Positions 8,780 to 18,660 of a DNA stretch of 64,000 nt are shown one piece after another. A model generated the notes under the pieces. It saw nothing but the letters and a program-made list of their open reading frames with translations. It made no database searches and was not told the origin of the DNA. A program made the translations under genes and the position numbers. Each line of letters opens with the position of its first letter. The stretch's first letter is position 1. Origin of the DNA: Acidobacteriaceae bacterium (lineage in GTDB: Bacteria > Acidobacteriota > Terriglobia > Terriglobales > Acidobacteriaceae); contig JANXUR010000018.1 of the NCBI GenBank assembly GCA_025356095.1, forward strand, positions 1 through 64,000, read 5' to 3'.

Positions 8780-9268
8780 ATGAGTGGAAATCCCCTTAGC
8801 CCGCTGCAAATTCACCAGTACGTTTTAGATCGCGCCGACCGTCAAGTGGCCGCGCAGGCGGGTGCTATTGGGGCGCGCATGATGTGGCTGGTGCTGGCGC
8901 AATCCTTCTTGTTCAGCGGGTTCGTCGCCGGGGGCAATATCCAGCCGCCAGGGTTTGGCCTTGCCGTGGAAGCCATCGTGACCTCGGTCGGCTTTTTCAC
9001 CTGCCTTTGGGTTCGCGCCGGAGTGAATGCTGCGCTAGCCGCCATGTCCCGTGCAAAACTCGCGCGTCAGGTTCACATTGACTATCTGGAGAAGGAATTG
9101 AATGCCTACCTTCCGGCGGTGCAACTGGAAGACTGCGAGCATCGTCTGGGGAATATGCCCGCCGAGCGCATCCCGACGCTGTTGCTCTCGGCATGGATCG
9201 CCCTGTTTGGGTTGCTCTGTTGGCGGGCGGTGTATTTTCTGCTGCCGCTTGTGCATACACCGAGGTAG
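8780..9268 (+). CDS. Small integral membrane protein, unknown
   Basis: A 162-residue protein with two hydrophobic segments in the first half (MMWLVLAQSFLFSGFVAGG, and LAVEAIVTSVGFFTCLWVRA) and one near the C-terminus (LLLSAWIALFGLLCWRAVYF). A charged amphipathic helix lies between (LARQVHIDYLEKELNAYLP). No signal peptide cleavage is expected. I do not recognise the family. It starts 18 bases from the first possible kdsC-like start on the other strand, so the two genes share a very short divergent promoter region. Confidence 0.6.
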   Translation: MSGNPLSPLQIHQYVLDRADRQVAAQAGAIGARMMWLVLAQSFLFSGFVAGGNIQPPGFGLAVEAIVTSVGFFTCLWVRAGVNAALAAMSRAKLARQVHIDYLEKELNAYLPAVQLEDCEHRLGNMPAERIPTLLLSAWIALFGLLCWRAVYFLLPLVHTPR

Positions 9269-9346
9269 ACGGCAGGCTTCGCGTAGGATCAGTGCGGGTG
9301 GGATTGGGTGCCCGTGGTCGGGCTGTCCGTCGGTGGTCGTGGCGCT

Positions 9347-9422
9347 GTTGTCGCGCGGTTGTCGCGCGGTTGTGGCGGTCATTGTCGCGGTCGCTGTCGT
9401 TGTGGCTGTCGCTGTCGTGGTG
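9347..9422. repeat. GTCGCGGTTGT-type simple repeat
   Basis: An imperfect repetitive stretch built of GTTGTCGCGCG (9347 and 9358) and then shorter TGTCGCGG/TCGCTGTCG units up to about 9422. It fills the 197-base gap between two plus-strand genes and has no convincing reading frame. Confidence 0.6.
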
Positions 9423-9465
9423 GCGCAAGCTTTAGCAGTATATTTTTCAGCGGAGGTAGTTTCCG

Positions 9466-10032
9466 ATGCGGCGATGGTTTCGACTGACAGCTTTCCGAGT
9501 GTGCGCATTCCTCACCGTGCTAAGCGCAATTCTGCTGACCTCGGCTCCGCCCTGGCTTTTTGCAGCCGATGCGGCGGCAATTGATAAGCCCAGCGGTCTC
9601 GACAAGGTTGCGGTGTACCAAGGCACTTGGAAACTGACTGTGGAGCACCTTGAGACACCATTCGGAAAAGCCAGTCATGAGGAAACCAATCTGCGCAACG
9701 ATTGCTGGCGCAGTGCCGCGTTTTACGCCTGCAACCAGTTTGTGGACGGCGATAGCAAGGCGCTGCTGGTGTTCACTTACGACGCCAAGTCCGACGCCTT
9801 CCGCAGCCACATCACTCTGCCCGATGGAACGGACGCAGGGGGCGGCAAGCTACTGATTAAAGGCAACGTGTGGACCTTCCCGTGGGAGAGCACCGAGAAC
9901 GGCAAGACCACACATTTTCGTATTCTGAACACCTTTACCAGCAATGATGCCATCGAGTTCCGCCAGGAGTACTCTACCGACGGCGAGCACTGGACGGTAA
10001 TGGCGCGTGGGAGCGAGACGCGGGTGGAGTAG
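9466..10032 (+). CDS. Exported DUF1579-like (calycin-fold) protein
   Basis: A 188-residue protein with an N-terminal signal peptide (AFLTVLSAILLTSAPPWLFA, cleavage likely after AFAADA-type residues near 36). The mature part follows a lipocalin/THAP4-like strand pattern: YQGTWKLTVEHLETPFGKA, ALLVFTYDAKSDAFRSHITL, and GEHWTVMARGSETRVE. The opening GTWKL...YDAKSDAFRSH and closing DGxxW resemble DUF1579-type proteins of Acidobacteria. Such folds bind small ligands, but the ligand is not known. GGAGG sits close upstream of ATG 9466. No operon partner is evident. Confidence 0.6.
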   Translation: MRRWFRLTAFRVCAFLTVLSAILLTSAPPWLFAADAAAIDKPSGLDKVAVYQGTWKLTVEHLETPFGKASHEETNLRNDCWRSAAFYACNQFVDGDSKALLVFTYDAKSDAFRSHITLPDGTDAGGGKLLIKGNVWTFPWESTENGKTTHFRILNTFTSNDAIEFRQEYSTDGEHWTVMARGSETRVE

Positions 10033-10050
10033 GGGCGGACACCAAAGCCA

Positions 10051-11250
10051 CTACCTGCGCTCAACGCCGGTATTTGTTGAGGCGGCACGCGTTGGCAGGA
10101 AGGCCAAAATTAGATCACGGTTGGCAAGCACCACCTTGCCATCCATGCGAATCAATCTCTTTTTGACCAGCTCATTGAGGTCGCGGGAGAGGGTCTTCGC
10201 AGTCTTGACGGCGTAGTCGCGAGCGACTGGCCCGCTGAGGTCGCGCAGGCGCTCTACGGGAACTCCTGGTAAGTTCTGGACCTCAGAAAGGGTAAGCACC
10301 AGGCGAAGCCTTCGGTGATCGGCTTCTGTCTTTTTGGCTACAAATGCCTCGTTCACGTAGTCCTTCCAGGCGATCTCGTGCTGAAGCACTCGAATTCTCG
10401 ATATCTGCTCCCGCAAACCTTCCCTTAGTCCACGTACGGCATAGGCTATAAACTCGACCACATCTCCGCCGGACTTGCTCGCACGGTCCAACTGTCGGTA
10501 GTACTCCTCGCGTGTCTGGTTGTAGTGATTGCTCAGCAGCTGTGCTGTGGGGGAAGGGAATCCTGACGCGAGCAGTATCTGGGTCTCCACGAGGCGCGCG
10601 GTTCGCCCATTGCCGTCCCCAAACGGGTGAATCCATGCTAGGTAGAGATGCGCGAGAGCAGCCTTGATGATCGCTCCCACGGGTCCCCATACAGCAGGAA
10701 AATTCATCCCATTCAGCCAGTCACAAAGGCGGTCCAGCAAGTACGCACAATCTTCGGCGGGCGCTCCTCGGTAACGCGCGCGATCCACGCCGACAGAGTG
10801 ATCCCTAATTTGACCCGCGACCGCGCGATCATTGTCCAACTTCAACTGGTCGAGGACCCAAAGGTTTAGCGTCTCGATTCGAGAGCGAGAAAGGGGGGGA
10901 ATATGCCCGTCCCCGATCTCGTTGAGGAGGTTATTGCAGGCAGTAATGATGTTCTCGACTTCCTGCCTTTGGTAGTCCGCGCCCGTTGTGGAGGGGATGT
11001 CGCGATCAACCTGCTCACGAACCTGGTCCTCCGTTAGCGTGTTTCCTTCGATGGCGGTGGTCGCCGCAACTCCCTTCGCCAAATATACCGAATGCAACTC
11101 ACGGTCAAGATCAGGCCGAAGTGGAACCCCCGCGACATGTTCACATTTGGAGGAACACTCTCCAAGCTCAATCCACAAATCCGCAGAAAACTTTCGCAGA
11201 TTAAGCGTGAACTTGATCCAAGGATGTGTCCGCTCATATGTCCTTTCCAT
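10051..11250 (-). CDS. Fic-domain AMP-transferase with N-terminal inhibitory helix
   Basis: Fic enzymes transfer AMP (or another nucleotide part) from a nucleotide to a hydroxyl group of a target protein. The complete active-site motif HPFGDGNGRTAR begins with catalytic His at residue 208. The self-inhibiting motif (S/T)xxxE(G/N) is present at the N-terminus as TTAIEGN (residues 64-70), so this is a class II Fic protein whose Glu68 should block productive ATP binding. The C-terminal third (LSEVQNLPGVPVERLRDLSG... LSRDLNELVKKRLIRMDGKV) looks like a winged helix, as in other standalone Fic-wHTH proteins. ATG 11250 is chosen because the upstream 53 residues (to ATG 11409) look unlike the family; neither start has a strong ribosome site. 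The target is unknown. Confidence 0.9.
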   Translation of the reverse strand: MERTYERTHPWIKFTLNLRKFSADLWIELGECSSKCEHVAGVPLRPDLDRELHSVYLAKGVAATTAIEGNTLTEDQVREQVDRDIPSTTGADYQRQEVENIITACNNLLNEIGDGHIPPLSRSRIETLNLWVLDQLKLDNDRAVAGQIRDHSVGVDRARYRGAPAEDCAYLLDRLCDWLNGMNFPAVWGPVGAIIKAALAHLYLAWIHPFGDGNGRTARLVETQILLASGFPSPTAQLLSNHYNQTREEYYRQLDRASKSGGDVVEFIAYAVRGLREGLREQISRIRVLQHEIAWKDYVNEAFVAKKTEADHRRLRLVLTLSEVQNLPGVPVERLRDLSGPVARDYAVKTAKTLSRDLNELVKKRLIRMDGKVVLANRDLILAFLPTRAASTNTGVERR

Positions 11251-11435
11251 GTTATTGATAATACATGCTATTAACCGATTTCTCAACTTTCTGTTGTCCA
11301 CCTGAGTGTCCAGATCAGTGTCCGGGCTGATGTCCGGAGCAAGTTTCCATCTTCCACCTGGTTGCTGCGGCTTCAAGTCGGCCCTTTCAGGCGAAATATT
11401 TGCGAACATCGCCGCGCGGCACTACAATCGGCCCT

Positions 11436-14400
11436 GTGACTCATCCTTTTCATACTGAGGCCACACAGCCCGCGCAGGCTTCCGTAGAGAACGCGGCGCC
11501 CGGCGCGCCGACCCCGGCGTCCGCAGCGTCCGCGGCCCAGTTCCCTGTCCCGGAGTCGCTGGCATGGGCGCATCCCCTGGTGGCGGAGTGGTTTGTGGGG
11601 CGCTTTGGCACGCCCACCGAGCCGCAGGAGCAAGGCTGGCCCCACATACTCGCCGGGCGAACCACGCTCATCGCTGCCCCTACCGGCTCAGGCAAAACGC
11701 TTTCGGCCTTTCTCGCCTGCATTGACGGACTGGTGCGCAAGGCACTAAACGGCGAGCTTACCGACCGCACCGAAGTGCTGTATATTTCTCCGCTCAAGGC
11801 GCTCAGCAACGACATCCAGAAGAATCTTGAAGGGCCGCTCGGCGAGATACAGGCCATGGCTGGCGAACGCGGCCTGCTGATGGCGGAGATTCGCACCGCC
11901 GTCCGAACCGGCGACACGCTGGCTGCCGAGCGTCGGCTGATGCTCAAACGTCCGCCACACATTCTCGTCACGACTCCCGAGTCTCTCTACATTCTGCTGA
12001 CGGCGGAAAAATCGCGCGCGATTCTGCGCAGCGTACAGACGGTGATCGTGGACGAAATTCACGCCGTGGCCGATGACAAACGGGGCTCGCATCTTTCCCT
12101 GAGTCTAGAGCGGCTGGACGCACTGATTACTGCCGATGGCGACGGCGCGGTGGCGAATTCCGAGCTGTTCCGGCTCAGCGGACTGGAGCGGCGTCCGCGC
12201 CCGGTTCGCATTGGGCTTTCAGCTACCCAAAAGCCCATTGAGGAGGTTGCCGCGTTTTTGGCGGGCACGGGCCGCGACACCGCCGAGCAACCTGTGATTG
12301 TGGATGTTGGGCACCGCCGCCAGCTTGACCTAGCGGTGGAAGTTCCCGGCAGCGAACTGGGGCCGGTCGCCTCTAACCAGATGTGGGATGAGCTTTATGA
12401 CCGTCTGGCCGAACTGGTTCGGGAACATCGGTCCACGATTGTGTTTGTAAACACGCGGCGTCTGGCAGAACGCATCGCCATGCACCTCGCCGTGCGACTT
12501 GGCAAAGACAACGTCGCTTCGCATCACGGCAGCCTGTCACGCAAGCTGCGCTTTGCGGCAGAGAGCCGCCTGAAGAATGGCGAAGTCGCCGTTCTGGTGG
12601 CCACGGCATCGCTCGAACTGGGGATTGACGTGGGCACGATTGACCTAGTGTGCCAGATCAATTCGCCGCGCGCCATCGCGGTCGCGTTGCAACGGGTAGG
12701 CCGCGCCGGCCACTGGCGCGGCGCGATTCCAAAGGGCCGATTGTTCGCCACCACGCGCGATGACCTGATCGAATGCGCGGCACTGGTTCGCGCGATTCAG
12801 CAGGGCGACCTTGATCGCCTTATCATTCCGGATTCGCCGCTTGATGTGCTGGCGCAGCAGATTGTCGCCTTGTGCGCGGCGGTGCCCAAGGATAGCGAGT
12901 GGCGCGAAGGAGATGTGTATCAACTGGTCTGTCGGGCCTATCCCTACCGGAATTTGACGCGCGAAAAATTCGAGCGCCTGCTGGAGATGCTCAGCGAAGG
13001 CATCGCCTCGCAGCGCGGACGTTATGGTGCTTACCTACATCGCGACCGGGTCAACGGAATACTGCGTGCGCGGCGCGGTAGTCGCATGGCCGCCATCCTG
13101 TCCGGCGGTGCCATCCCAGAGCTTGGATTGTTCAACGTGGTCGCCGAGCCTGACGGCCAGATCATCGGCACCGTGGACGAAGACTTTGCCATAGACAGCA
13201 GCGCGGGCGACATCATGCTGCTGGGCAACACAAGTTGGCTGATTCGCGGCGTAGAAACTAAAAATGGGCGGGTGCGAGTGGAGGACGCTCATGGAGCTGC
13301 ACCCACTGTCCCGTTCTGGCGCGGCGAAGCACCTGCGCGCACCGCTGAGCTTTCCGCCTATGTGGGTGAGGTGAGGCAGAAGATCAGCGACATGCTGCCG
13401 GGTATTTCTCCAATGCCGTCGCATACCTTTGGGCGGACGAATCCGCAGGCAAACCCCAAGCTTGCTGCTTGTGTGGCGTGGCTGAAAGCCGAGTGCGGAC
13501 TCGACGATTCCGGTGCGGAGCAGGCCATTGCCTATATGCTGGAAGGCCGCGCGGTGCTGGGCGAAGTACCTACGCAAACCACGATTATTGCCGAGCGTTT
13601 TTTTGATGAAGGCGGCGGCATGCAATTGGTGCTTCACGCTCCGTTCGGCGGCCGCATTAACAAAGCCTGGGGATTGGCCCTGCGCAAGCGCTTCTGCCGG
13701 GGCTTCAACTTCGAGTTACAAGCTGCCGCCACGGATAACGGCCTGAACATCGCGCTCGCAGAACAGCACAGCTTTCCGCTCGACGACGTATTTCGCTTCT
13801 TGCACCCCGACACTGCGGGCGAACTGTTGCAACAAGCGGCCCTGCCGTCACCCATTTTCAAGACGCGCTGGAAGTGGGATGCGCAGCGCGCGCTGGCGCT
13901 GCAACGCTTTTCGGGCGGTAAAAAAGTCCCCCCGCAGATTATGCGCATGCGCAGCGACGATCTGCTCGCGTCCGTCTTTCCCGATGTGCAGGCGTGCCCG
14001 GAAAACCTCGTCGGCGACATTGAAATTCCCGATCACCCTTTGATTGAAGAGGTGATGAAAGATGTAATGACTGAGGCCATGGACGTACACGGCCTAGAAG
14101 AGTTGTTGCGCGGCATTGCCAATGGGCGTATCCGATGCATTGCAGTGGATACGCCTGTTCCTTCGCAATTCTCACATGAGATTTTGAATGCGAATCCGTA
14201 CGCATTCCTGGACGATGCGCCGCTGGAGGAGCGGCGCGCCCGTGCGGTGCAGATGCGGCGCACGTTACCCGCATCGGTATTGGAAGAGGTTGGTCAACTG
14301 GATAATGCAGCGATCGCGCAGGTTCAAGCCGAGGCGTGGCCAGACGTTCGTGATGCGGATGAACTGCACGACGCGTTGCACACACTGATCGCGCTGCCGG

Positions 14401-16046
14401 AGGAGTGCGCGCAAGATGCTTCCCCCTGGATGAAGAGCAGTGACGTGCCTGACGAGGGGTTTCGGGCCGCGCCGCAACCCTGGTCATTGTGGCTGGAACG
14501 GCTGATGATGCAGGGCCGGGCTGCGGTGGCTGACGTCTGCCCTGACCCTAACCGCAGCGGCGGCCGACCCCACAGATTCTGGGTCGCCACCGAACGGCTA
14601 CGCCACTTTCGTAAGCTGTACCCGGATGCCACGTTCGCCACACTGCCCGCAGAGCTTCCGGGTGATGCCGTGTCGCGTGAGGACGCGGCACTAGTGCTGG
14701 TGCAGGGCTGGCTGGGACACAGCGGCCCCGTCTCCTGCGAAGGGCTTGGAACGCGATTGGCATTGCCGCCCGAGTCGATCGACCAGGCGATGCTGCGCCA
14801 GGAGATGAAGGGCGCGGTACTGCGCGGCAAATTCACAAATTCCCCGGACAGCATACGGATCGAATCGCCCTATGCCGCAACCGAATGGTGTGAGCGGCGC
14901 CTGCTGGCGCGTATTCACAGATTGACGATCGGGGCTCTGCGCAAACAGGTGGAGCCGGTGACAGCAGCCCGCTTCATGCAGTGGCTGTTACGCTGGCAGC
15001 ACATCGCACCCGGCTCGCAGATGGCCGGGGAACGCGGCCTGCTGGAAGTCCTGCGGCAGTTGCAGGGATTTGAAATTCCCGCCAATGCCTGGGAGCGGCA
15101 AATCCTCAGCCGCCGGGTTCGGGACTACGAGCCCGCATTCCTTGATCAGCTTTGTCTCTCTGGGGTTGCCGGGTGGGGACGCTTATCCCCGCATCCCGCG
15201 ACTGTGGACCCTGCCGAAGGCCGGCGGCGGATCATTCCAACCAGCGTTGCACCCATTACGTTCTTTCTGCGAGCCGAGTCGGACTGGATGGCTCCGCGCC
15301 ATCCTGCTTCAGACTCAGCGTCGGCAGGTTCGGGCTGCCTGAGCCCCCATGCCAGCGCGGTGATGGAGATGCTCAAAGCGCGGGGAGCATCGTTTTTCCC
15401 GGACATTGTGAAAGGCACGCAAAAATTGAAAGCCGAGGTGGAATCTGCTTTGTGGGAACTGGCTGCCGCAGGCATTGTGACCGCAGACGGCTTTGACAAC
15501 CTGCGTTCGCTGATAGACCCGAAACGCCGAGCCGGGCCCGGCAACCCCAAGGCTCCCCGCCCCCGTAACACTGCGGGGCGCTGGGCGCTGCTCTACGTGG
15601 ATGAAGTGCCGGACAAACAACGCGCGCTCGAGGCCAGTTGCTGGATGCTGCTGCATCGCTACGGCGTCGTATTCCGCGACCTGCTGACCAGAGAAAGCTC
15701 GGTGCCCAAGTGGCGCGAGTTGCGGCTGGCTTTCCGCCGTCTGGAAGATCGCGGTGAAGTGCGGGGAGGGCGCTTTGTGGACGGATTCGGCGGCGAACAG
15801 TTCGCCCTTCCAGAGGCAGTCGAGTCGTTGAGGGCCTCTCGCCGCGAGCAGCCCAGCGGCGAAACCTTCATCCTCTCGGCTGCCGACCCGCTGAACCTGG
15901 TAGGCATTCTGGTGCCGGGTGAGCGCGTACCGGCTGTATCTGGACGCACCGTCAGTTATCGCGATGGGGTGGCGATTACCACCGAGCCGCAAGCGTTGAG
16001 CAATGTGGGGGATGAACCGGGTATTGCCAGCGCTGAAGCTGGCTGA
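11436..16046 (+). CDS. lhr: Lhr-type superfamily 2 helicase (large helicase-related)
   Basis: Lhr is a very large ATP-dependent 3'-5' DNA/RNA-DNA helicase linked to DNA repair. The N-terminal half has all SF2 motifs: APTGSGKT (near residue 81), DEIH (near 205), LSATQKP, IVFVNTRRLAERIA, and QRVGRAGH. It is followed by the winged-helix and Lhr-core beta-bundle regions. The C-terminal half (to residue about 1536) is the extra Lhr-CTD with DNA-glycosylase-like winged helices, so this is the long form (about 1500 residues), not the short Lhr-core. In-frame starts are TTG 11400 and GTG 11436; neither has a clear ribosome site, and conservation begins later, near PVPESLAWAHPLV. No linked nuclease or MPE gene is seen. 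The first residues are Ala/Pro-rich. Confidence 0.95.
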   Translation: MTHPFHTEATQPAQASVENAAPGAPTPASAASAAQFPVPESLAWAHPLVAEWFVGRFGTPTEPQEQGWPHILAGRTTLIAAPTGSGKTLSAFLACIDGLVRKALNGELTDRTEVLYISPLKALSNDIQKNLEGPLGEIQAMAGERGLLMAEIRTAVRTGDTLAAERRLMLKRPPHILVTTPESLYILLTAEKSRAILRSVQTVIVDEIHAVADDKRGSHLSLSLERLDALITADGDGAVANSELFRLSGLERRPRPVRIGLSATQKPIEEVAAFLAGTGRDTAEQPVIVDVGHRRQLDLAVEVPGSELGPVASNQMWDELYDRLAELVREHRSTIVFVNTRRLAERIAMHLAVRLGKDNVASHHGSLSRKLRFAAESRLKNGEVAVLVATASLELGIDVGTIDLVCQINSPRAIAVALQRVGRAGHWRGAIPKGRLFATTRDDLIECAALVRAIQQGDLDRLIIPDSPLDVLAQQIVALCAAVPKDSEWREGDVYQLVCRAYPYRNLTREKFERLLEMLSEGIASQRGRYGAYLHRDRVNGILRARRGSRMAAILSGGAIPELGLFNVVAEPDGQIIGTVDEDFAIDSSAGDIMLLGNTSWLIRGVETKNGRVRVEDAHGAAPTVPFWRGEAPARTAELSAYVGEVRQKISDMLPGISPMPSHTFGRTNPQANPKLAACVAWLKAECGLDDSGAEQAIAYMLEGRAVLGEVPTQTTIIAERFFDEGGGMQLVLHAPFGGRINKAWGLALRKRFCRGFNFELQAAATDNGLNIALAEQHSFPLDDVFRFLHPDTAGELLQQAALPSPIFKTRWKWDAQRALALQRFSGGKKVPPQIMRMRSDDLLASVFPDVQACPENLVGDIEIPDHPLIEEVMKDVMTEAMDVHGLEELLRGIANGRIRCIAVDTPVPSQFSHEILNANPYAFLDDAPLEERRARAVQMRRTLPASVLEEVGQLDNAAIAQVQAEAWPDVRDADELHDALHTLIALPEECAQDASPWMKSSDVPDEGFRAAPQPWSLWLERLMMQGRAAVADVCPDPNRSGGRPHRFWVATERLRHFRKLYPDATFATLPAELPGDAVSREDAALVLVQGWLGHSGPVSCEGLGTRLALPPESIDQAMLRQEMKGAVLRGKFTNSPDSIRIESPYAATEWCERRLLARIHRLTIGALRKQVEPVTAARFMQWLLRWQHIAPGSQMAGERGLLEVLRQLQGFEIPANAWERQILSRRVRDYEPAFLDQLCLSGVAGWGRLSPHPATVDPAEGRRRIIPTSVAPITFFLRAESDWMAPRHPASDSASAGSGCLSPHASAVMEMLKARGASFFPDIVKGTQKLKAEVESALWELAAAGIVTADGFDNLRSLIDPKRRAGPGNPKAPRPRNTAGRWALLYVDEVPDKQRALEASCWMLLHRYGVVFRDLLTRESSVPKWRELRLAFRRLEDRGEVRGGRFVDGFGGEQFALPEAVESLRASRREQPSGETFILSAADPLNLVGILVPGERVPAVSGRTVSYRDGVAITTEPQALSNVGDEPGIASAEAG

Positions 16047-16070
16047 TGCAAAGATGCTGGCTGATGCAAA
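16038..16070. repeat. Tandem duplication across the lhr stop codon
   Basis: GCTGGCTGATGCAAA occurs at 16038-16052 and again at 16056-16070 (18-base period). The TGA stop of lhr lies in the first copy (16044-16046), so the second copy is a duplicate placed in the 3' untranslated region. Confidence 0.8.
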
Positions 16071-16118
16071 AATACGCCCGCGCCCCCTAGGGGTGGTGTA
16101 GAAATAGAAGCGCGGGCG
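16064..16118 (-). terminator. Terminator oriented for a minus-strand transcript
   Basis: A nine-base stem, CGCCCGCGC (16075-16083) with GCGCGGGCG (16110-16118), has a loop of 26 bases that contains the palindrome CCCCTAGGGG. On the plus strand no T-run follows. On the minus strand the stem is followed by TATTTTTGC (16066-16074), the layout of a Rho-independent terminator. This implies transcription entering from the right, within the otherwise empty gap. Confidence 0.6.
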
Positions 16119-16203
16119 ACAAAGTTCGGCCGGGCAGACGAAGAGGCACTTGGAACGCCGAACAAACTCGATATGTGGTTCAACACTTTGTAGAACGACA
16201 CTC

Positions 16204-16392
16204 TTACTTGAAACCCTGCTGCAGCCTCTTCAACCTCATCATTTCCCGCAAGGCTCTCCGCGCTTGGTCGGTTGAATTGTGTGAATTATGCCATTCGAGA
16301 GTTTGCTGGACTGTCTCCCAGAGATGCGGCGCCAATCCGCTCCATGCAACCCGGCAAACTCCCGAATTAACTTGTGTGAGAGCACTTGACAT
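16204..16392 (-). CDS. Possible small protein or transcribed region in the lhr/regulator gap
   Basis: The 613-base gap between lhr and the sigma-54-type activator holds no plus-strand gene. On the minus strand a 62-residue frame runs from ATG 16392 and contains WETVQQTLEWHNSHNSTDQA followed by a basic Arg/Leu-rich helix ending LKRLQQGFK. It has no visible ribosome site and no known family. The reason to list it is the minus-strand terminator at 16064-16118 downstream, which suggests some transcript here; that could equally be a non-coding RNA. The rest of the gap (16393-16658) shows nothing recognisable. Confidence 0.25.
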   Translation of the reverse strand: MSSALTQVNSGVCRVAWSGLAPHLWETVQQTLEWHNSHNSTDQARRALREMMRLKRLQQGFK

Positions 16393-16658
16393 GCCAAACT
16401 AGGACTTCACCAGATGCGCACGCACCAGGCAGATCGTATGTAATTCATCGCAATAGACTTATGGGGGTCGCTGAAGGGCCGCAGGGAATCTCGAATCTGG
16501 TTCAGCCGCGAACTTTGAGGCGGCAGTTGACTATCCGTTCAGATAGGGGGCAATCCTTCTGGTGAGGGGTGGTGCATACGAGCAGGGATTCAGTCGTTTC
16601 GGCGCAAACGCGGCAAGGTGCGCTCGAGCTGGAGTTGTGTTAAACAGGTTGAGCAGTT

Positions 16659-18620
16659 ATGGCGAACGGTTCACTAGCCCAGTTGATCTTCACCAGCGGT
16701 CCGCTCAAGGATCGTACGTTCTCGCTCGCCCCTGCGCTGGAGGAGCCATTCTCCATCGGGCGGGAGACTGTCAATACTCTCTCCATCCCAGACAAGGCAG
16801 TGTCAAAGATCCATTGCGCCATTGAATGGCGTGACGGCGAGTTCCACCTGACCGACCGGGACAGCCGTAACGGTACCCGTGTGCAGGATCGCGTGGTACA
16901 GAACTGCGTCTTACGCCATGGTGATCAAATCACCATCGGTGCCTCTACCCTCGTGTTTGCCGATGCCCCACTGGCCAGGATGGAGGATGGAGTCTTCTTC
17001 GAAGAACTGGAAGAGGAAGAAGATGCGGAGCGGAATACGGTAGTGCTGCATCCCACCGAGACTGTCTACCTTCAGCCGGATCAACTCGCCACGCAGTTGC
17101 CCTCGGATTCGAGTGTGGCGCGCAACCTCAGTCTGCTGCTTCAAGCCAGCCAGGCGGTGCATTCCATTCGTGATCCGCGCGACCTGCAGGAGCAGATGCT
17201 GACCCTGCTGTTCGAGGCCACTCCGGCGGAACGGGGAGCGATTCTGTTGTGTGGTGCCGAGCCCGGCAGGTTTGTCTCTACCTGCTCCCGCTACCGCACC
17301 CTCAGCGACAAGCGCCCGGTTGGCGTAAGCAAGACCATCACCAGCCGCGTCCTGCAAAGCGGCCATTCCATCATGTCGGGCGACCCGCTGCAAGATGCCG
17401 TACTGCCATCAGAAAGCATGGTGGTCTCAGAAGTACGGTCATTCCTGTGCGTGCCCTTGTCACTGCACGACCGCCTTATAGGGTGCATTTATTTGGATAC
17501 CCGCAATGCACTGCTGGGCTTTACCGGTGAGCACCTGCAAGTGGTGACGGCATTCGCGGGCATCTCCGCTGTTGCACTGGATAACGCCCGCCGCTTGAGC
17601 TGGCTGGAGCAGGAAAACGAACGACTCTCGCAAGAGGTGAACCTCGACTACGGGCTGGTGGGCAACAGCGCACCTGTGCGTGACGCTTTGCACGTGATTC
17701 GCAAAGTTGCTTCCGCAGATGCCACCACTGTGCTGATTCTTGGGGAAAGCGGCACCGGTAAAGAGCTGGCGGCGCGGGCCATCCATCGGCTCAGCGCGCG
17801 GGCAAGTAAGCCGTTTGCCGCCATCAACTGCGCCGCGCTTCCAGAGAGTTTGATTGAAAGCGAGCTTTTCGGGCACGTGAAAGGTGCTTTCAGCGGAGCG
17901 GTTGCCGAAAAGAAAGGCCGCTTTGAAGCGGCGGATGGTGGCGTGGTTTTTCTGGATGAGATTGGGGAAATGCCGTTGGCCGCTCAGGCAAAATTGCTTC
18001 GCGTGGTGCAAGAACGCGAAATCATTCGGGTCGGCGGCACCAAGACCATTCCTGTCAATGTGCGCATCATCGCGGCCACGAATCGCAATCTGGAAGAGCA
18101 GGCGCGGGCGAAGAATTTTCGCGAAGACTTGTTTCACCGGCTGAACGTGGTGAACGTCACCATGCCGCCCTTGCGCGAGCGCCGCGACGATATTGCGGCG
18201 CTCGCCGAACACTTCGTGGGCAAGCACGCGCGCAAGAGCAACCTGCCACCGCGCCCCATTACTCCAGAAGCCATGGCGCTGCTTACCAACTATGACTGGC
18301 CGGGGAACGTCCGTGAGTTGGAAAATGTCATTGAGCGTGCGCTGGTGCTGGGCTCGCCGGAAGCCATCTTCGCCGATGACTTGCCAGAAAGTATTTTGGA
18401 AGGTGTATCCACCGCGCCCAATGGCTCGCTGCTGCATTTTCATGCTGCCGTAAAGGAAACGAAAAAATCGCTGATCAATGAAGCGCTTGAAAAAGCGGGC
18501 GGCGTGTACACCGAAGCTGCCAAGCTACTCGGCCTGCACCCGAACTATCTTCATCGTCTGATCAAAAATTTGGGCATTAAAGATGGCAGCAAGACGACAC
18601 CAGTATCGGGGAAGAAGTAA
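16659..18620 (+). CDS. FHA-GAF-AAA+-Fis sigma-54-dependent-type activator
   Basis: A 653-residue regulator with domains in this order: FHA (residues about 1-105; [28 protein letters not shown]), which binds phosphothreonine; GAF (about 140-310); AAA+ central domain (about 325-560) with Walker A GESGTGKE near 362-369, Walker [10 protein letters not shown] and the Arg-finger region LFHRLNVV; and a Fis-type HTH at the end ([20 protein letters not shown]). The sigma-54 contact loop reads GAFSGA (about residue 409) instead of the usual GAFTGA, which is a conservative change. The FHA domain indicates control by a Ser/Thr kinase rather than by a histidine kinase. No kinase gene or sigma-54 promoter was recognised nearby, so the target genes are unknown. 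Confidence 0.93.
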   Translation: MANGSLAQLIFTSGPLKDRTFSLAPALEEPFSIGRETVNTLSIPDKAVSKIHCAIEWRDGEFHLTDRDSRNGTRVQDRVVQNCVLRHGDQITIGASTLVFADAPLARMEDGVFFEELEEEEDAERNTVVLHPTETVYLQPDQLATQLPSDSSVARNLSLLLQASQAVHSIRDPRDLQEQMLTLLFEATPAERGAILLCGAEPGRFVSTCSRYRTLSDKRPVGVSKTITSRVLQSGHSIMSGDPLQDAVLPSESMVVSEVRSFLCVPLSLHDRLIGCIYLDTRNALLGFTGEHLQVVTAFAGISAVALDNARRLSWLEQENERLSQEVNLDYGLVGNSAPVRDALHVIRKVASADATTVLILGESGTGKELAARAIHRLSARASKPFAAINCAALPESLIESELFGHVKGAFSGAVAEKKGRFEAADGGVVFLDEIGEMPLAAQAKLLRVVQEREIIRVGGTKTIPVNVRIIAATNRNLEEQARAKNFREDLFHRLNVVNVTMPPLRERRDDIAALAEHFVGKHARKSNLPPRPITPEAMALLTNYDWPGNVRELENVIERALVLGSPEAIFADDLPESILEGVSTAPNGSLLHFHAAVKETKKSLINEALEKAGGVYTEAAKLLGLHPNYLHRLIKNLGIKDGSKTTPVSGKK

Positions 18621-18660
18621 CAGTCAGCTTAGTAACTCCCTGCCAAGTACTGCTCGGCTT

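Noticed and set aside
16119-16200. Possible sigma-54 (-24/-12) promoter around GGCACTTGGAACGC
   Set aside because: The -12 element TTGC is missing at the right distance.
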